From the NCBI RefSeq assembly GCF_000226115.1, contig NC_016460.1, positions 3,658,001-3,722,000 on the forward strand: a stretch of 64,000 nt of DNA, in the 5' to 3' direction. Position numbers and translations under genes: made by a program. Positions 21,972 to 36,967 of this stretch are shown one piece after another (position 1 is the first letter of the stretch; each line of letters opens with the position of its first letter). Source of the stretch: Thermothielavioides terrestris NRRL 8126. Its lineage: Eukaryota > Ascomycota > Sordariomycetes > Sordariales > Chaetomiaceae. A model generated the notes under the pieces. It was not told where the DNA came from and searched no databases. It saw nothing but the letters and a program-made list of their open reading frames with translations.

Positions 21972-22940
21972 ATGGCGACCCCATCACCAGTCCTTCGTCT
22001 CTCGCTCGCCGGCAGCCGCGCCCTCCGCGCTGCCTCAGCTAGAGCCTTCTCCTCACAACTACCAGGCCCGAGGTCGCAAATATCAACGACACCACCCCCA
22101 ACCCGTGCTTTCCGACCTCCCCCCTTCCGCAGCAGCAGCGGCAACAACAACATCTCCCCCGCCTCCGCCCCCGCCGCCGCGATGCACACCACGCCGCCGG
22201 CCCCGCGGCGCAAGCCGCTCGCCCACAACCGCGAGGAAGTCCCCGACGAGCCGCCGCCGACCGACTTCGGCCGCATGGACGTGCTGGCGTCGGCGCCGGC
22301 GCCGGCCACCGTCGTGGAGGCCTGCCTCGAGGACGGCTTCGCGCTCGGCGCGGGCGGGGGCCTGCGCATCGCCGCCGCCGGCGGCTGCGGCGCGCTGCTC
22401 GTCGGCGGCGAGGCCTTCGCGTGGCGGCCCTGGGAGGCTGGTCCCGCTGCTAGCTCCGCCGCGGCGGCGGCGGGGGGGATGATGGAGGAGGATGGGAAGG
22501 GCGGAGGGAGGAGGAGGCGGAGGCGGCTTCTGAATGATAAGGGCCAGTGGGAGGTCGGGAAAGAGGCGTTTGCGCTGTTGGGGTTGCTTTGGCCGAGGCC
22601 GGGTACGTCTTTTTCCTTCTTTTTTTCCTTTTCCTCTTTCATTCCCACTCTTGTTGTTTTCGTTTCTGTTGGTTGAATATGGCATGAGTGTCGGGAAGTG
22701 CTGACAGCGAGGTGGTTGCCCGCCGGGGCATGGACAGATCTGTTGATACTCGGTCTGGGACCCGAGATCAGACCGCTCAGTCCCGCCACGAGGCAAGCGA
22801 TTAGCGATCTCGGCATGAGAGTCGAGGTGCTGGACACGAGGAATGCCGCGTCGCAGTACAACTTGTTGGCGACGGAGCGCGGCGTGGACGATGTCGCCGC
22901 CGCACTGATACCCATTGGGTGGAAGGAGGGTGCTGAATAG
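21972..22940 (+). CDS. NDUFAF3-like mitochondrial complex I assembly factor (DUF498/Mth938 fold)
   Basis: Exons are 21972-22602 and 22738-22940 (intron gtacgt...gacag), 277 residues. The N-terminus is rich in Arg, Ser and Ala with no acidic residue for ~60 positions, as in mitochondrial presequences (RLSLAGSRALRAASARAF). The Mth938-like core starts near FGRMDVL and continues with EACLEDGFALGAGGGLRI and the ALLVGGEAFAWRPW strand. After the splice it has the conserved LLILGLGPEIRPLSPATRQA, GMRVEVLDTRNAASQYNLLA and DDVAAALIPIGW elements. Metazoan NDUFAF3 helps assemble the Q module of respiratory complex I with NDUFAF4; the same role is inferred here. An Ala/Gly/Arg-rich insertion (~155-190) separates parts of the core and is probably disordered. 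Confidence 0.85.
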
Positions 22941-23687
22941 CCCGCTCTGGCTTCTCTCGCTCTTCCGGGCGTTGTATATGCAGGGTCTGAAGGGCCGAGA
23001 GGCCACGGAATGGAGAAATGTAAAGAACAACCGGAGGAGTCTGCTGGCGAGCTTTCTCAGGGGACCGGTGTGAGGATGTTTTGGGCGAAAGCGTGGTTTA
23101 AGCGGACCGGAAGCTGTACGATGGCATCATCTATCCGGAAAGGAGCCTACCAGCTTTCTCTCAAGTAACCGAGAACCTTAGTGCTCGGGAACTGCGGGAA
23201 AAGCCTATGATGGCTTGCTCGTAGTATGCTCTTCCATTTCAGTCTGTGGATAGCGAGCGTGAAGTGGAGCGGCGATATCTGGAAGAGAATGGGCCACGGC
23301 ATCCTACGGAGACCCTGGGTTTTCCACCTCTTGCGAACCCGGCGTTTGTGTATATCACACTCATCAACTAGCTCACGAGCAGCGTGACTCTCGCCACGCA
23401 GCATCCCCTCATTACTGCCGTTTACTCTAATTCTCCCTCCACGCTCCCCTCTTTGAATCCTGCACCAGGTAGACCCTCCGGTCAGATGATCTCCAGGCTC
23501 ATTGGCCTCCCTGAAAAACTACCATGGGTAACCCTTCTAGATCTATTAACAGATTCCATCGCGCCGCGCCACGTGCCATTCCACAAACGACCGGAACCTA
23601 TCACCTTTTCAACTCCAGTTTTCAGGTGGTAAGGCCGACAAGTACGCCTCGGCACAGATCCACCGAGCCCATGCCGTCCAAGCAGAT
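22941..23687. other. Intergenic, between convergent genes
   Basis: About 750 bp between the NDUFAF3-like stop and the methyltransferase stop; no gene supported. Confidence 0.5.
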
Positions 23688-25530
23688 TTACTGCGCAGGG
23701 ACGCTGGGGAACTCAGCAGCGTTGGCCTCAACCCACGCCTTCATATCAGCCTTGGTGGCAGCGGTAGCGCCGCTGAGGCCATACTGCTTCGGGATACCCT
23801 CGACGCGGTGGAAGGCGTTGAGGTTCTTGTGGAGCACAAGCTGGTAGCAGGAGGCGCTGCCTTGGCGGGAGATGATAGTGGAGTAGGCAAGGAAGTACTC
23901 CCAGATCTGTCCTACGGTGTCAGCAAGTTCGAGAAGCGTTCGAGGGACAACGGGACAGAGGCAACGTACGCGGAACCATCTCTTGCCGTACTTGGCCTCG
24001 ACCTTCTCGCGGTTGGCCATCCAGTTGCGGTACCACCGCCAAAGGGTAGCCGAGTAGTGCACGCCGATTGTGTCGCAGCTCTTGACCTCGAAGCCGGCGC
24101 CCTCCAGCCTATCAATGAACCAGCCGAGCGGAGTCGATGCGTCGGCACCCGGGAAGATGTACTTGTTCATGAAGAGACCCCAGACGAGGTCCTCGTACTG
24201 CCAGCTCTTGCGCAGACCGGCAATTTGGAGGAAGAAGATGCCGTCGTCATCCAGCATGTCGTAGACCTGCCTAAGGAAGCCGTGGAAGTGGCGAACACCA
24301 ACGTGCTCGGCCATCTCAAGGCAGGTGATCTTGTTGTAGCCGCCCTCAGGAACGGGAATGTCGCGATAGTCCATGCAAAGGATCTTGCTCTGCTCCTCGG
24401 GCACACCAGCCCTGCGCAGCGCGCCATTGCCCCAGGCGGTCTGGTTGCGGCCAAGGGTGATACCGGTAACCTTGGCGCCGTAGTTGACGCTGGCGAAGCG
24501 GGCCAGAGTTCCCCAGCCACAGCCGATATCGAGCAGCCGCTCGCCCTCCTTAAGGGCGATCTTCTCGCAGACCGCGGCGAGCTTGTTGTCCTGGAGCTCC
24601 TCCAGGGTCTCCTCGCGGTTGATATCCCCGATGATGCCCGAGGTGTAGATCATGCGCGGGCCGAGGAACCAGCCGTAGAAGTCGTCACCGCGGTCGTAAT
24701 GGTCACGCACCTGCTCCTCGTCTGGTTCAAGTCAGGACTTTGTAACGGTGAGCGCGGCGCGGCGGGATGCAGTCAAACTCACCCTGAGATCGGGTGTGCA
24801 TGAGAGCTTCTGGAATAAAGCCCGTCAGGAAGAACTTGATCAGGCTGAAGGTGAAGCGGAAGCTGGCCCAGTCGTGGCGGTACTCCAGCACCTCAAGGGC
24901 GTCGCCGTTGAAGTCGACGTCCCCGTCAAAGTACATCTCGTGGAAGGTCTCCATGGGGATCTTGTTCCGGCCATAGTACTTGGCCTGGTCGGCCGGCTTC
25001 TTGAAGGTGAGATAGTGCTCGACGGGGCGGCCGGGCAGCCTCGCTTTCTCGTTCTTGCGTGGCGAGATGGTCGAGGCGACGATCCAAAAGGCCGCAAGCA
25101 GGGGAAGGGTGGTGAAGAGGGCCAGGAAAATGGCCGTCTTCAAGCCTCCGCCAAGCTTCCATGACAGGTAGAGGGGCACGCCGCCGAGGATGCCGAAGAG
25201 CAGGAGGTTGGAGAAGCTCTCGGAGCCAGGACCCTCAGCGGGCAGCGGCGCATTCTTGATGGTCGGGTACTGCAGACGGTGTGTCAGTGCGGGTCATATT
25301 GGCGCAGGTTGCATGACAGCGCTTTCACAAAAAGAAAGGGGAGGAGCCTGTAGGAGGGCGGAGGCGTCGTCCGAGCCCTCACACACATATCACAGGAAGG
25401 AGACAAAACGTACCGAGGTCGTCCGAACTCCACAGTCCTCGACCTTCTCAAAAGTCGGCGTGGGCGCCTTGGGAGTTTCGATGAACTCGAACTCGGACTC
25501 ACTGCCGTTGGCGCTCTGCGGCTTCGACAT
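23688..25530 (-). CDS. Sphingolipid C9-methyltransferase (cyclopropane-fatty-acid-synthase family)
   Basis: This enzyme uses S-adenosylmethionine to methylate C9 of the sphingoid base of fungal glucosylceramides, at the ER or Golgi membrane. Exons on the minus strand are 25530-25414, 25269-24783, 24721-23970 and 23906-23688, giving 524 residues, the usual size. Two adjacent membrane segments lie at ~55-105 (LLLFGILGGVPLYLSW; AIFLALFTTLPLLAAFWIVA). The SAM-binding motif is LLDIGCGWGTLARF near residue 265, followed by VTGITLGRNQTAWGN, the EMAEHVGVRHF loop and WFIDRLEGAGFEV. Introns are 144, 61 and 63 nt with standard borders. It lies upstream, on the same strand, of the GH13 stop codon; the two are separate transcripts as far as can be judged. 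Confidence 0.95.
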
Positions 25531-25973
25531 CTTGGCGGCAGCAACTCCTCCTTACAGCCCAATTGCGGACTGTCGAGCAGGCAGAGTGCGGAAATGTCGG
25601 TGGAGGATGGATTGAGGTGATGGGGAGGTTGTGGGAGCTTTGCCAACTTAGGTTTTCGGCAGCCCAGGGGAAGGGGAGCTCCAGCAGTTGGCGGTGGGGG
25701 AGCTGTGGCTGCCGTGCCAGTTGGGGCCCGCTGTAGCCCAAGCTTGGCACCCACTTAGCAGCTGAAGAGGCAGGGATCTGGATCTGGGTGCATGGATAAC
25801 GGATGATCCCGTTTGCCCCTATTCTGCGCTCTTGCACCACCATTGAAACTTGTGCATCTGTCCACGTTTTTTGCATGCAGCGTCCTAGGCACCATGATTA
25901 GCGCGCTTACTGTGTAGAGAGGGGTGTTGAAAGATCTCTATTGCTGATTCTAGGAGAGAAGCGGGATGGCTTC
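25531..25973. other. Intergenic: methyltransferase promoter and GH13 3' flank
   Basis: About 440 bp with no supported gene. An open frame crossing it on the minus strand is an upstream extension of the methyltransferase exon without an ATG-led continuation. Confidence 0.5.
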
Positions 25974-29437
<3,464 letters not shown>

Positions 29438-30379
29438 CTATCTGTCTCGTCCGCGTTCCCGCTCTCGTTCCCTTTCCCGTTCGCGCTCCCGCTTATAGCT
29501 GTCAGCGTATCGGTCTTCGATCCTCTGGCGCTTCTTCCTCTCCTCCCTCTGGTAGTCATCTAGTCGCACGGGCCGGGAGTCCTTGGCCGTCTTCTGATTC
29601 CAGGCGCCGAGTTCCTCGGCGCCCTTCGCATCCTTGGCGCCCAGCCCAGTGAGGTTGGCACGCCTCGTCACCTCCTTGACTTTCCCCCTCATCTTGCCAT
29701 CCCAGCCAAAGCGCCGAAGGAGAGTCGCGCCAAAGTCATCGACGGGCACAGAGCGGTAGTCCTCCGGCCGCGGGTCCCGGTCTGCGGCGTCGGAATCCAC
29801 GTATTTGCGCTTCAGCGTCCTTGCACCCATGAGGGCGTCCAACGCCTCATCGTCGATGGTCTTGGCAATCGCTTCCGGCGTTCCTGAACCTCCACGCGAC
29901 TTCGGCTCCCTATCCTCGCCCTCCTTGGCGCGTCTCGCCCCGTTCATGTTGATGATTAAGCCCCACTTGACTGGCTTACTTTGAGACTCGGAGCTGTCTG
30001 CTGTACCCCTATCCCGGTCAGGACCTGGACTACCATCCCTCCCCTGCCCTGTATTGCCATTTGCCGTGGATGGCGCCTCCTCCTGCCCGTCCTCCGCCTT
30101 CCGTTCTTCATGTTGCGAAGAACTGCCAGGCCGCTGTGCGTTTTTGTCGTCTACGCTCGCGCCGTGGATGTCGTAAGACGTGATTTGCTCGTGGCGACCG
30201 TGGCCTTGTTGGTCAGCGTCGCTGTTTTCCTCCGACTCGGAGTCGTCGTGCAGCGCATGCGCTCGATGTCGTCTGCCATGCGCGGGACGGGCGCGTTGCC
30301 GGATGCCGTGCAAAGAAGAGGATGACGAGTTCCCCAGTTGGATGGTTAATCCGGAGAACTTGCTGTCGCGATCCGACAT
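29438..30379 (-). CDS. spp2: Pre-mRNA-splicing factor Spp2 (G-patch, GPKOW homologue)
   Basis: Spp2 binds and stimulates the DEAH helicase Prp2 for catalytic activation of the spliceosome. Single exon, 313 residues, ATG ending at 30379 (MSDRDSKFSGLTIQLG). The first half is disordered and rich in Ser, Asp, His and Gln. A conserved KWGLIINMNG segment precedes the core. The G-patch-like Prp2-binding motif is VPVDDFGATLLRRFGWDGKM followed by GLGAKDAKGAEELG, near residues 220-265. The C-terminus is an RERERERE-type alternating charge tract ending GRDR, typical of splicing proteins. It is divergent from VID21. Confidence 0.92.
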   Translation of the reverse strand: MSDRDSKFSGLTIQLGNSSSSSLHGIRQRARPAHGRRHRAHALHDDSESEENSDADQQGHGRHEQITSYDIHGASVDDKNAQRPGSSSQHEERKAEDGQEEAPSTANGNTGQGRDGSPGPDRDRGTADSSESQSKPVKWGLIINMNGARRAKEGEDREPKSRGGSGTPEAIAKTIDDEALDALMGARTLKRKYVDSDAADRDPRPEDYRSVPVDDFGATLLRRFGWDGKMRGKVKEVTRRANLTGLGAKDAKGAEELGAWNQKTAKDSRPVRLDDYQREERKKRQRIEDRYADSYKRERERERERERERGRDR

Positions 30380-31705
30380 GCCGACGGTCGACTATGGAGG
30401 CGCTTGCGGGGAGCAAAGCAACGGCGGCGGGCTGAATCCGTGCTGTGAAGTTTGATACAAACGGCTCTCTGGGTCGGTCAGCTGTGGCAAGACTGATGAG
30501 CAACAAGACGGCAAGTGGGGACTGGGGCAGGCTGCCAGCCAAGTGGGGCACTCTCGACGTCGTGTACACTAAGGTACTCCGTACTTGTGTACTCCGTAAG
30601 GTACTGCGGTATCCGTACGCTAGTGTATTCCGTACACTGCATTAGGTCAGGTGCGGAATAACTTCACGTCATTCACCCTTCCTCGTCAACCGAATATGTT
30701 GGCCTGAGGCAACAATATCAACAGCCTTATCCGCCTTTTGGACCCTGACAAGGCGTCAGTCTCTCCACCGAACGGCCAACACACCGCGATGAACCAGTTG
30801 CTCTCTCCAAATACATCCCCTCCTACTTCCGCTCCCCCTTTTCCCTCCTTCCTATCATGATGCATGCTCGGGCTCGCACGGCCTCTACGGCGCGAAGCTT
30901 GCCACTCAGACGACAGACGCCAATGCGCCCGCCTGGTGAAGGGTACCTCCGTACCCTTGCCCTTCTTGCGTCTCGGACCTGGCCAGGTGACGAGGCACAC
31001 AACGGTGTGGCCTGACGCAGAGAACCAGCTAGTGCTGGCTTCCGTGGGCCTGCGCTGGAAGGTAGTCCTTGCAGCGCCCCTTTCGAGGCAGATCCAACCG
31101 AGTGATAGTTGCTCAGGGCATGGAGGTATCGTCTCCTTCCTCGTCTCGGTCTTGCATTCCTCTCTTCCGCGGTCAGCCTCACGCCGGATATTTCTCGGCG
31201 CGCTGCCAAGGGCGGCGAGGTGGGGTTCCTCACTGTACAGTACGGAAACACCCAGTTGGCGCACGTTTCTCACCTTCGCTGGTGCTCGTCCCCCGTTCGC
31301 ACGGTGTTTCGGGTGCCTTCGGCGCACCGTGGCCCCCCAACGCAGTGGAGTTTTAGGCGGCTTTGCCTCTAATGGCAGCCCCAAAGCTGTCGTCAGCACC
31401 ACCCTCAGCGCCGCCAACCCGCCTTTTCTTGCCTTCTTCAGGCTGGCTTAACATTTTTTAACCCCGGCCGCGCCGCCCATCTCACTGATTGTTGCGCCTG
31501 CCTTGACAACCTTGGAACCCCCTCAACACGGCACGACAGAGATTTACGCATCGCTCGGCCACGGTCGGTCAATCAGTCCAGCGTTGAAAAGTCGCAACGC
31601 GACCACTGTTCATCATCTGCTGCTTTGTTTTTCACTACCGTCATTCTGCTTAAGTCGACATCGCCATCCGTTTGATAAAAAACGGATGTCGCGGTCGCCG
31701 ATGAC
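30380..31705. other. Divergent promoter region, Spp2 / VID21
   Basis: About 1.3 kb. It holds a cluster of GTACTCCGTAC-like repeats (30574-30635), and the VID21 leader with a short overlapping upstream open frame (31686-31709). No protein gene supported. Confidence 0.5.
30574..30635. repeat. Cluster of GTACTCCGTAC-like short repeats
   Basis: Copies at 30574-30584, 30589-30598, 30601-30618 (degenerate double) and 30625-30635 (GTATTCCGTAC). The unit is close to a palindrome. Confidence 0.75.
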
Positions 31706-31709
31706 ATGA
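31686..31709 (+). promoter_or_regulatory. Upstream open frame overlapping the VID21 start
   Basis: ATG at 31686 opens a seven-codon frame (MSRSPMT) whose stop TGA at 31707-31709 overlaps the main ATG at 31706 in the arrangement ATGACATGACT. An internal in-frame ATG at 31701 ends at the same stop. It could reduce or reset initiation on VID21. Confidence 0.55.
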
Positions 31710-34700
31710 CTGAGCTCGCGCTCGCCGACCGCTTGAAGCTGTTGAGATCAAAGCGGACGGAATTAAGGTGAGAATAGCTGCATTCGATAGAGCTCAATTT
31801 TCCGATCATTTTGATGGGCGACACGCCGCGTTGACCATTTTTAGGTCAATTGCATCATCGCGCAAACGCAAGCTGCGCGAGCTCTTCGCTGTTGCGACCG
31901 ACGAGCACGATGGCATTCCCGACCTTGACTCCAGCGACCCGGACGCGCCTCCGACCCGGCCCGCCGAGAGCAAGTTCCTAGCCGAGTTCGATATTTGCCA
32001 GTATGTCCCACTGTGCCTTGAATACCATGTGCTATTATTTCCTTGCGACTATTTGATTATCGCCGCGTACATCGTCGCTCTTATCTAACACATTTCACTT
32101 CATTTGCAGTGGCCGGCGATTGAACGCGCTCGATATACCGGCGCGTCGGAAGCCCTTGTTTGATGTTCACCAACTTCGCGCGAAATATGCATCGCCGATC
32201 GAGTCGACGTCTTTTTCAACGTCGGTCGACGGTGTGTCGTCCCCAGCTCGGACCGACGGTGCGAAACTCGACGGACCGACCCCATCTTCTGGGAACACAG
32301 GCGAGGAGGCATCATCATGGGTTCCGTCATTACATGCCCCGATAAAGCCCCTATCAGCCAGCTCCGACGCACTTGGCATGCCCCATGCTGTGGCACTTGA
32401 AACATCCCAGGCGAAGAATGCACCCGATGCGCGCGGTCCTGTCGCCGCCTTGCCCGCGGCGGATAACCGGAGCCAGGCACCTGCAGACGATGAGGGAGAA
32501 CGAACGTCCCCAGAAGGCTTAGTTACTATTCCGCAGGTGCCTCGTATCAACGTCCAGGTTTCCCGAGTTGACCAACCGCCGTTGCCGATGGAGCTCGACA
32601 AGCAAGGAGTCAGAAGTGCTGGATCTGCCGCTCAAGAACGACGACCCTCGTTTCCAGATTCTGCGCGCTACCCAGACGCACTATCATCTCCAGGCTCCAC
32701 TGCGCACTCAGCGTTGACCCCGCTGGTTCACGATGCGTCGGCAGATACTAGTCCCGATGTTGAAGGACCTCAATATTCGGGGAGAGGAGAGGTGGTATCG
32801 GGTGGGAAACCCCAAGATTCAGGCCTGCTGGAAGAAGGCGAAGCCGGCGACGCTGTCCAGCCCGTTGCATCCGCGACGTCGCCTGTCGCAGATCTTCCAC
32901 TACCGACAGCCATCAACAGCGTAGAAGCGCAGCTATTACGGGAATCGGCGGCAGCTCAACTCTCCCATCCCACTAGACCTGCAACAGGCGGTGCGCCAGC
33001 TCTCGTCGGACCAGGGCACGATGTGCCAGCTGCTCGGGACTCGGCGCGGACGTCTCCTCCGAAAGACGAGGTGTTAGGGGACATCAAAGCTGGGACAACG
33101 GCTGTCCGTTTGGACGGCCAGGGGCAGCATGGCACTACCTTGCCCGGCCACTTGGCTGGGCCCGCTTTGAGACGAGGCAGTGCCAACGACGTCCAGGAGC
33201 AAACTGGTGGTGGCTCCGTTCCCATGGACGTCGATAGGCATGGTGCGGATGCAGTCGGAAACAGAGAGTTGGCTGCAGTTGAATCGCAGGGTGGAGCTAG
33301 CATGGCGTCGACGCATGGGCCTCCAGCTGCGTCTACCACCGTCCCGGAGCCCTCCGCCTTCGTTCCTCGCACCACGGCTGTTGATAGTGCCCGGCCCAGT
33401 GATTCGTCCGCCAGGTCCGGATCACCCCCCGCAAACTCAGAGCAAGTTTCAGGAGATGCAAGCGGACTACGAGACCGGCTGGACCAGGCTGCCACGTCTC
33501 AGCCCCCGTCCACTCCTCGTCGCCAGCTTCTCTCCGGCAAGGGCGCTCGTGACAAGCGGCGGATGAGCATTCCAACCGTGATCTTCGGCAAGCAGCCTAC
33601 CAAACCGAAGCCCGCCGACGGCGGTACTGTTATCGTCGGTCAGCAACGACCGGGCCAGAACCCATCGGATGATTACTTCATGCCCCTTTTCATCGAGGGC
33701 TTTACTCGGCAGTCGACGTGGATGAAGCCTATTGAGAAACTTCTCAATCAATCTCACAAGACGATTTCCACCTCTGACCAGTATATCTCGATGCTCGATT
33801 ACCAAGCGTGTAAGATCCTGCGACGTGTCTATCATCTCCAGCAACACGACAAGTGGTCGTTGAGGCAACCGGTACGGTGCCCGGAACCGCCGAGGCCACC
33901 ATCCCACAGGGACGTCCTTCTTCAAGAGATGAAGTGGATGCGCACCGATTTCCGGCAGGAGCGCAAATGGAAGCATGCGGTTGCTCGGAACCTTGCCTAT
34001 GCTTGTGCGGAGTGGGTACACTCGGAACCTGCCCAAAGGCTGGCACTACAAGTGAAGGCGGTCATCCCGCCGCAACCGGCGGAGGGAGATGCAAGGAGGA
34101 TGAACGGGAGTGCCTCCGATACTGTGGACGAAGGTCTACCCGATCTTGTTCATTCAGACTCCCCGATGGACCTCGACGATGAGCTTCCAGAAGTCATGGT
34201 CGACTCTGCCCCTCCGTCGGCCATCTTCACCCTGCAGGACGACGAAGTCGTATTTGCCCTCCAGCCATCCAAAACAGCAGACCTTCTGTTGGAAAATCTT
34301 CCCCTGCACGGCTCGCCGCTCGAGGTTCCGAAGTTCGACGTCGCGGGTGCAGATTACGACCCAGATGCCAAGTGGAAACGGCCGGCAGTGCCTCTGAGCA
34401 AATACGTGGAAGGCGAGATGGTACTGGCAAGTAACGGGACGCGGCGCAAGCGCCGGCGGTACGACTACATGGCGGAGGACGAGGACGACGACAACGAGGA
34501 AGTGGTCTTTGGAGGCGATCCGGATGGCGGTGCGGAGTTGCAGGCGAGAGACAATGGCGTTGCATTGTTCAATCCAGAGATGAAGGGAATCCGGGATCGC
34601 CTGCACGCTGGCCACCAGTTCCGGCCACCTACTGAGCATCCCATGCCGCCACAGTCCTTCTTCGAGAGCCGGACAGCTTCTCAGTGGACATGGGCCGAGG

Positions 34701-36468
34701 ACGAGCAGCTGAAGTCCCTTGTCCGCGAATGCTCATACAACTGGTCGTTGATATCGGCCATGGTGTCTACCCCGTCGGCATTCGCCTCGGGGGCCGAGCG
34801 GCGCACGCCCTGGGAATGCTTTGAGCGATGGATAAGCCTTGGAAGTTTGGAGGGCCTGCCGAATGACATGGTGAGGACCCCATACTTTAAGGCCTACCAA
34901 GCGAGAATCGATGCCGCGCAGCGGAACATTGCGCAGCAAAACCAGAATGCACAGCAGCAAGTCGGACCAAACGGCGCGGTCACGCCAGTCCCCAGGCGGC
35001 GGCCGACCACAAGCGTGCGTGTCGAGCGACGCCGCAATCAGAAGCACCTGGCAATGATCGATGCCATGCGGAAGCTGGCAAAGAAGCGAGAAACGGCAGC
35101 TCAGAAAGCTCAGCAGGCGGCCAGTCTAGCGGCCATGCGCAAGGCCAACGAGGTACCGAGGCAACAGATACAGAACAAGACGCCCCGCGATTACAGCATC
35201 ATGCGATGGGAACGAGACCAGGCCCTTGCCGAGAGGATGGCTGCTTACGCACTTCGGCAGGCGGACGCGAATGCGAGGAGATTGGTAAAGCGCCCCAATT
35301 TGATCCTACACTCCCAGCTGTGCGAGAAAGGGTTGGAGAGCTACGGGCTAACTCAGCATGATACCCGCAGAAGCAGAATCTCCCCGGCCAGATGCCAGTT
35401 GCGCCAGGTGCGGTCCCTGCTGCTCAGGCGCAGGCGGCGCAGATCGCTGCAGCAGCCTCGATCAACAATGGCGCGCGCCTCAACGTTCCGGGACAGCTGG
35501 CTATGGCTGCGCAAAACCGTGTTCCGGGACGGGTTTCGATGCCGGCAACTCCAGGGTCCGTCCCCGCTGCCGTTCAAGCGCGGCTTGCTGGCGGCCTCGT
35601 TCCACCGATCCAGATGCCAGGCATACCGCAAGCTCAACTTCAGGCGATGCAGGCGGCTGCACAGCAGCGATTGCCCATGGTTAATCCCCAACCAGATATC
35701 AACGTCATGCTTCAGGCACGGTCCATTCAACACCAACAACGGGCGGCCATTCAGCAACTACAACAACAACAACAGCAGCAGCAGCAGCAGCAGCAACAGC
35801 AACAGGCTACACAGCAGACGACGCCACAGGGGACGCCGCAGGCACCGCAGCAGCAACAGCCGCAGCAGCAACAGGCTACACCACAGCACCCGCAGCAGCA
35901 ACCGCCAACAAGCCAGCAGGTGCATCCACTGCCCCAAGCGAACGGAACGCAGGGCTCGCCCACTCCGTTGCGAAATGGCATCAACGGCCTCAACCAGGCG
36001 GCGTTCATGAGTAACGCACAGGCTATGATGGCGTCGTTCAATGCCGCTAATGGCGGTGCGGGCTTGGCTACCTCGCCGGGTGCTGGCTTGGGTCTTCCCG
36101 CCGTGCCGGGTCGACCTCCGGGGCTCGCGCTGCCCCAGAGTATCACGCAGCGTCTGGCCGAGTTTGAAGCGCACTATCGGGCTAAGAACCCCAATCTTCC
36201 GCCGGAAACGATACGACAACTCGCAACCGAACATTTGGGCCGAATCATCGTCCAGAGCCAGCAGCAGGCAGCCATGAATGCGGCGGCCGGAGCGGTCTCG
36301 CAACAACCAATGAATAGCCCTCATCAATACGCTTCGCTCTTGCGAGCCCAGCAGCAAGCCCAGGCCCAACAGGTTGCTCAACAGGCCGCCCAGCAGGCTG
36401 CCCAACAGCATGCTGGGCAGCACCAGAGACAGGCGAGCGGAAGCGCAACCGCGGGTCCGGGCAAGTAG
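31706..36468 (+). CDS. vid21: VID21 / EAF1, NuA4 histone acetyltransferase scaffold (HSA + SANT)
   Basis: Eaf1/Vid21 is the platform subunit that holds the NuA4 H4/H2A acetyltransferase together in the nucleus. Exons: 31706-31767, 31845-32000, 32110-35284 and 35371-36468; 1496 residues. The N-terminus has SIASSRKRKLRELFAVAT. A long disordered region follows. The HSA domain is near 600-715 (FIEGFTRQSTWMKPIEKLLN; VLLQEMKWMRTDFRQERKWK; AYACAEWVHSEP). The SANT/Myb domain is near 926-993 (QWTWAEDEQLKSLVRECSYN; TPWECFERWISLG). A Gln-rich C-terminus includes polyQ near 1258-1290. The 86-nt last intron (35285-35370: gtaaag, gctaac branch, ccgcag) is essential; unspliced, the frame degenerates into an Arg/Ser shadow. 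Intron 1 and 2 borders are standard (gtgaga/tttag; gtatgt/tgcag). Confidence 0.93.
35755..35810 (+). repeat. CAA/CAG polyglutamine tract in VID21
   Basis: Run of about 18 glutamine codons (first CAA, then mostly CAG) followed by further Gln-rich segments to 35910. Typical of the disordered C-terminus of fungal VID21. Confidence 0.9.
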
Positions 36469-36967
36469 CTGTCGTCACAGATGGTGGCGAGAAAGTGGCA
36501 CGCAATGCTGTACTTATCTTCAGACGAGTTGAGTTCTGAGCATTCAGTAGACGGACGAGCGCTTGCCGTTAGACACGATGTCTCTCAGGAGAGTGTTATG
36601 ATGATGCGTTCATGTCGATATTCGCCAGTCGATTAAGCGAATGATGGGAGTAGATACACTTAGCATCTTGTAATTCACGCGGCCAACCGTTTGGTTGTGA
36701 GCCAAGGCCGGCTCCTTTTTGGAGCTGACTGTACATACAGAGTTCCAGGTTTTCTTTGTCCACTGGTTTGCGATTCGTTTATTGCCGAGTTGATAAGATA
36801 AATCGGAGTACGGGGGAGTGTGCTTGTCTCCACTTTATTTTTCGAAAAATCAGGAAGTTGTCTCACTCAAATCACCACCGGAATCAAAAAACAATCTGAA
36901 CCAGGAATCGGCCACTGAGAATATTGAACCCCTGTCTCCCACCACGACCCTATAGTTCATTCGCAAA
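36469..36967. other. Intergenic: VID21 3' flank and Mak11 promoter
   Basis: About 500 bp, comparatively AT-rich just before Mak11; no gene. Confidence 0.5.

Noticed and set aside
35285..36010. Unspliced continuation of the VID21 frame (Arg/Ser-rich)
   Set aside because: A standard 86-nt intron restores the Gln/Ala-rich frame that continues to a proper stop at 36468; the unspliced reading is a frame shadow, not a frameshift mutation.
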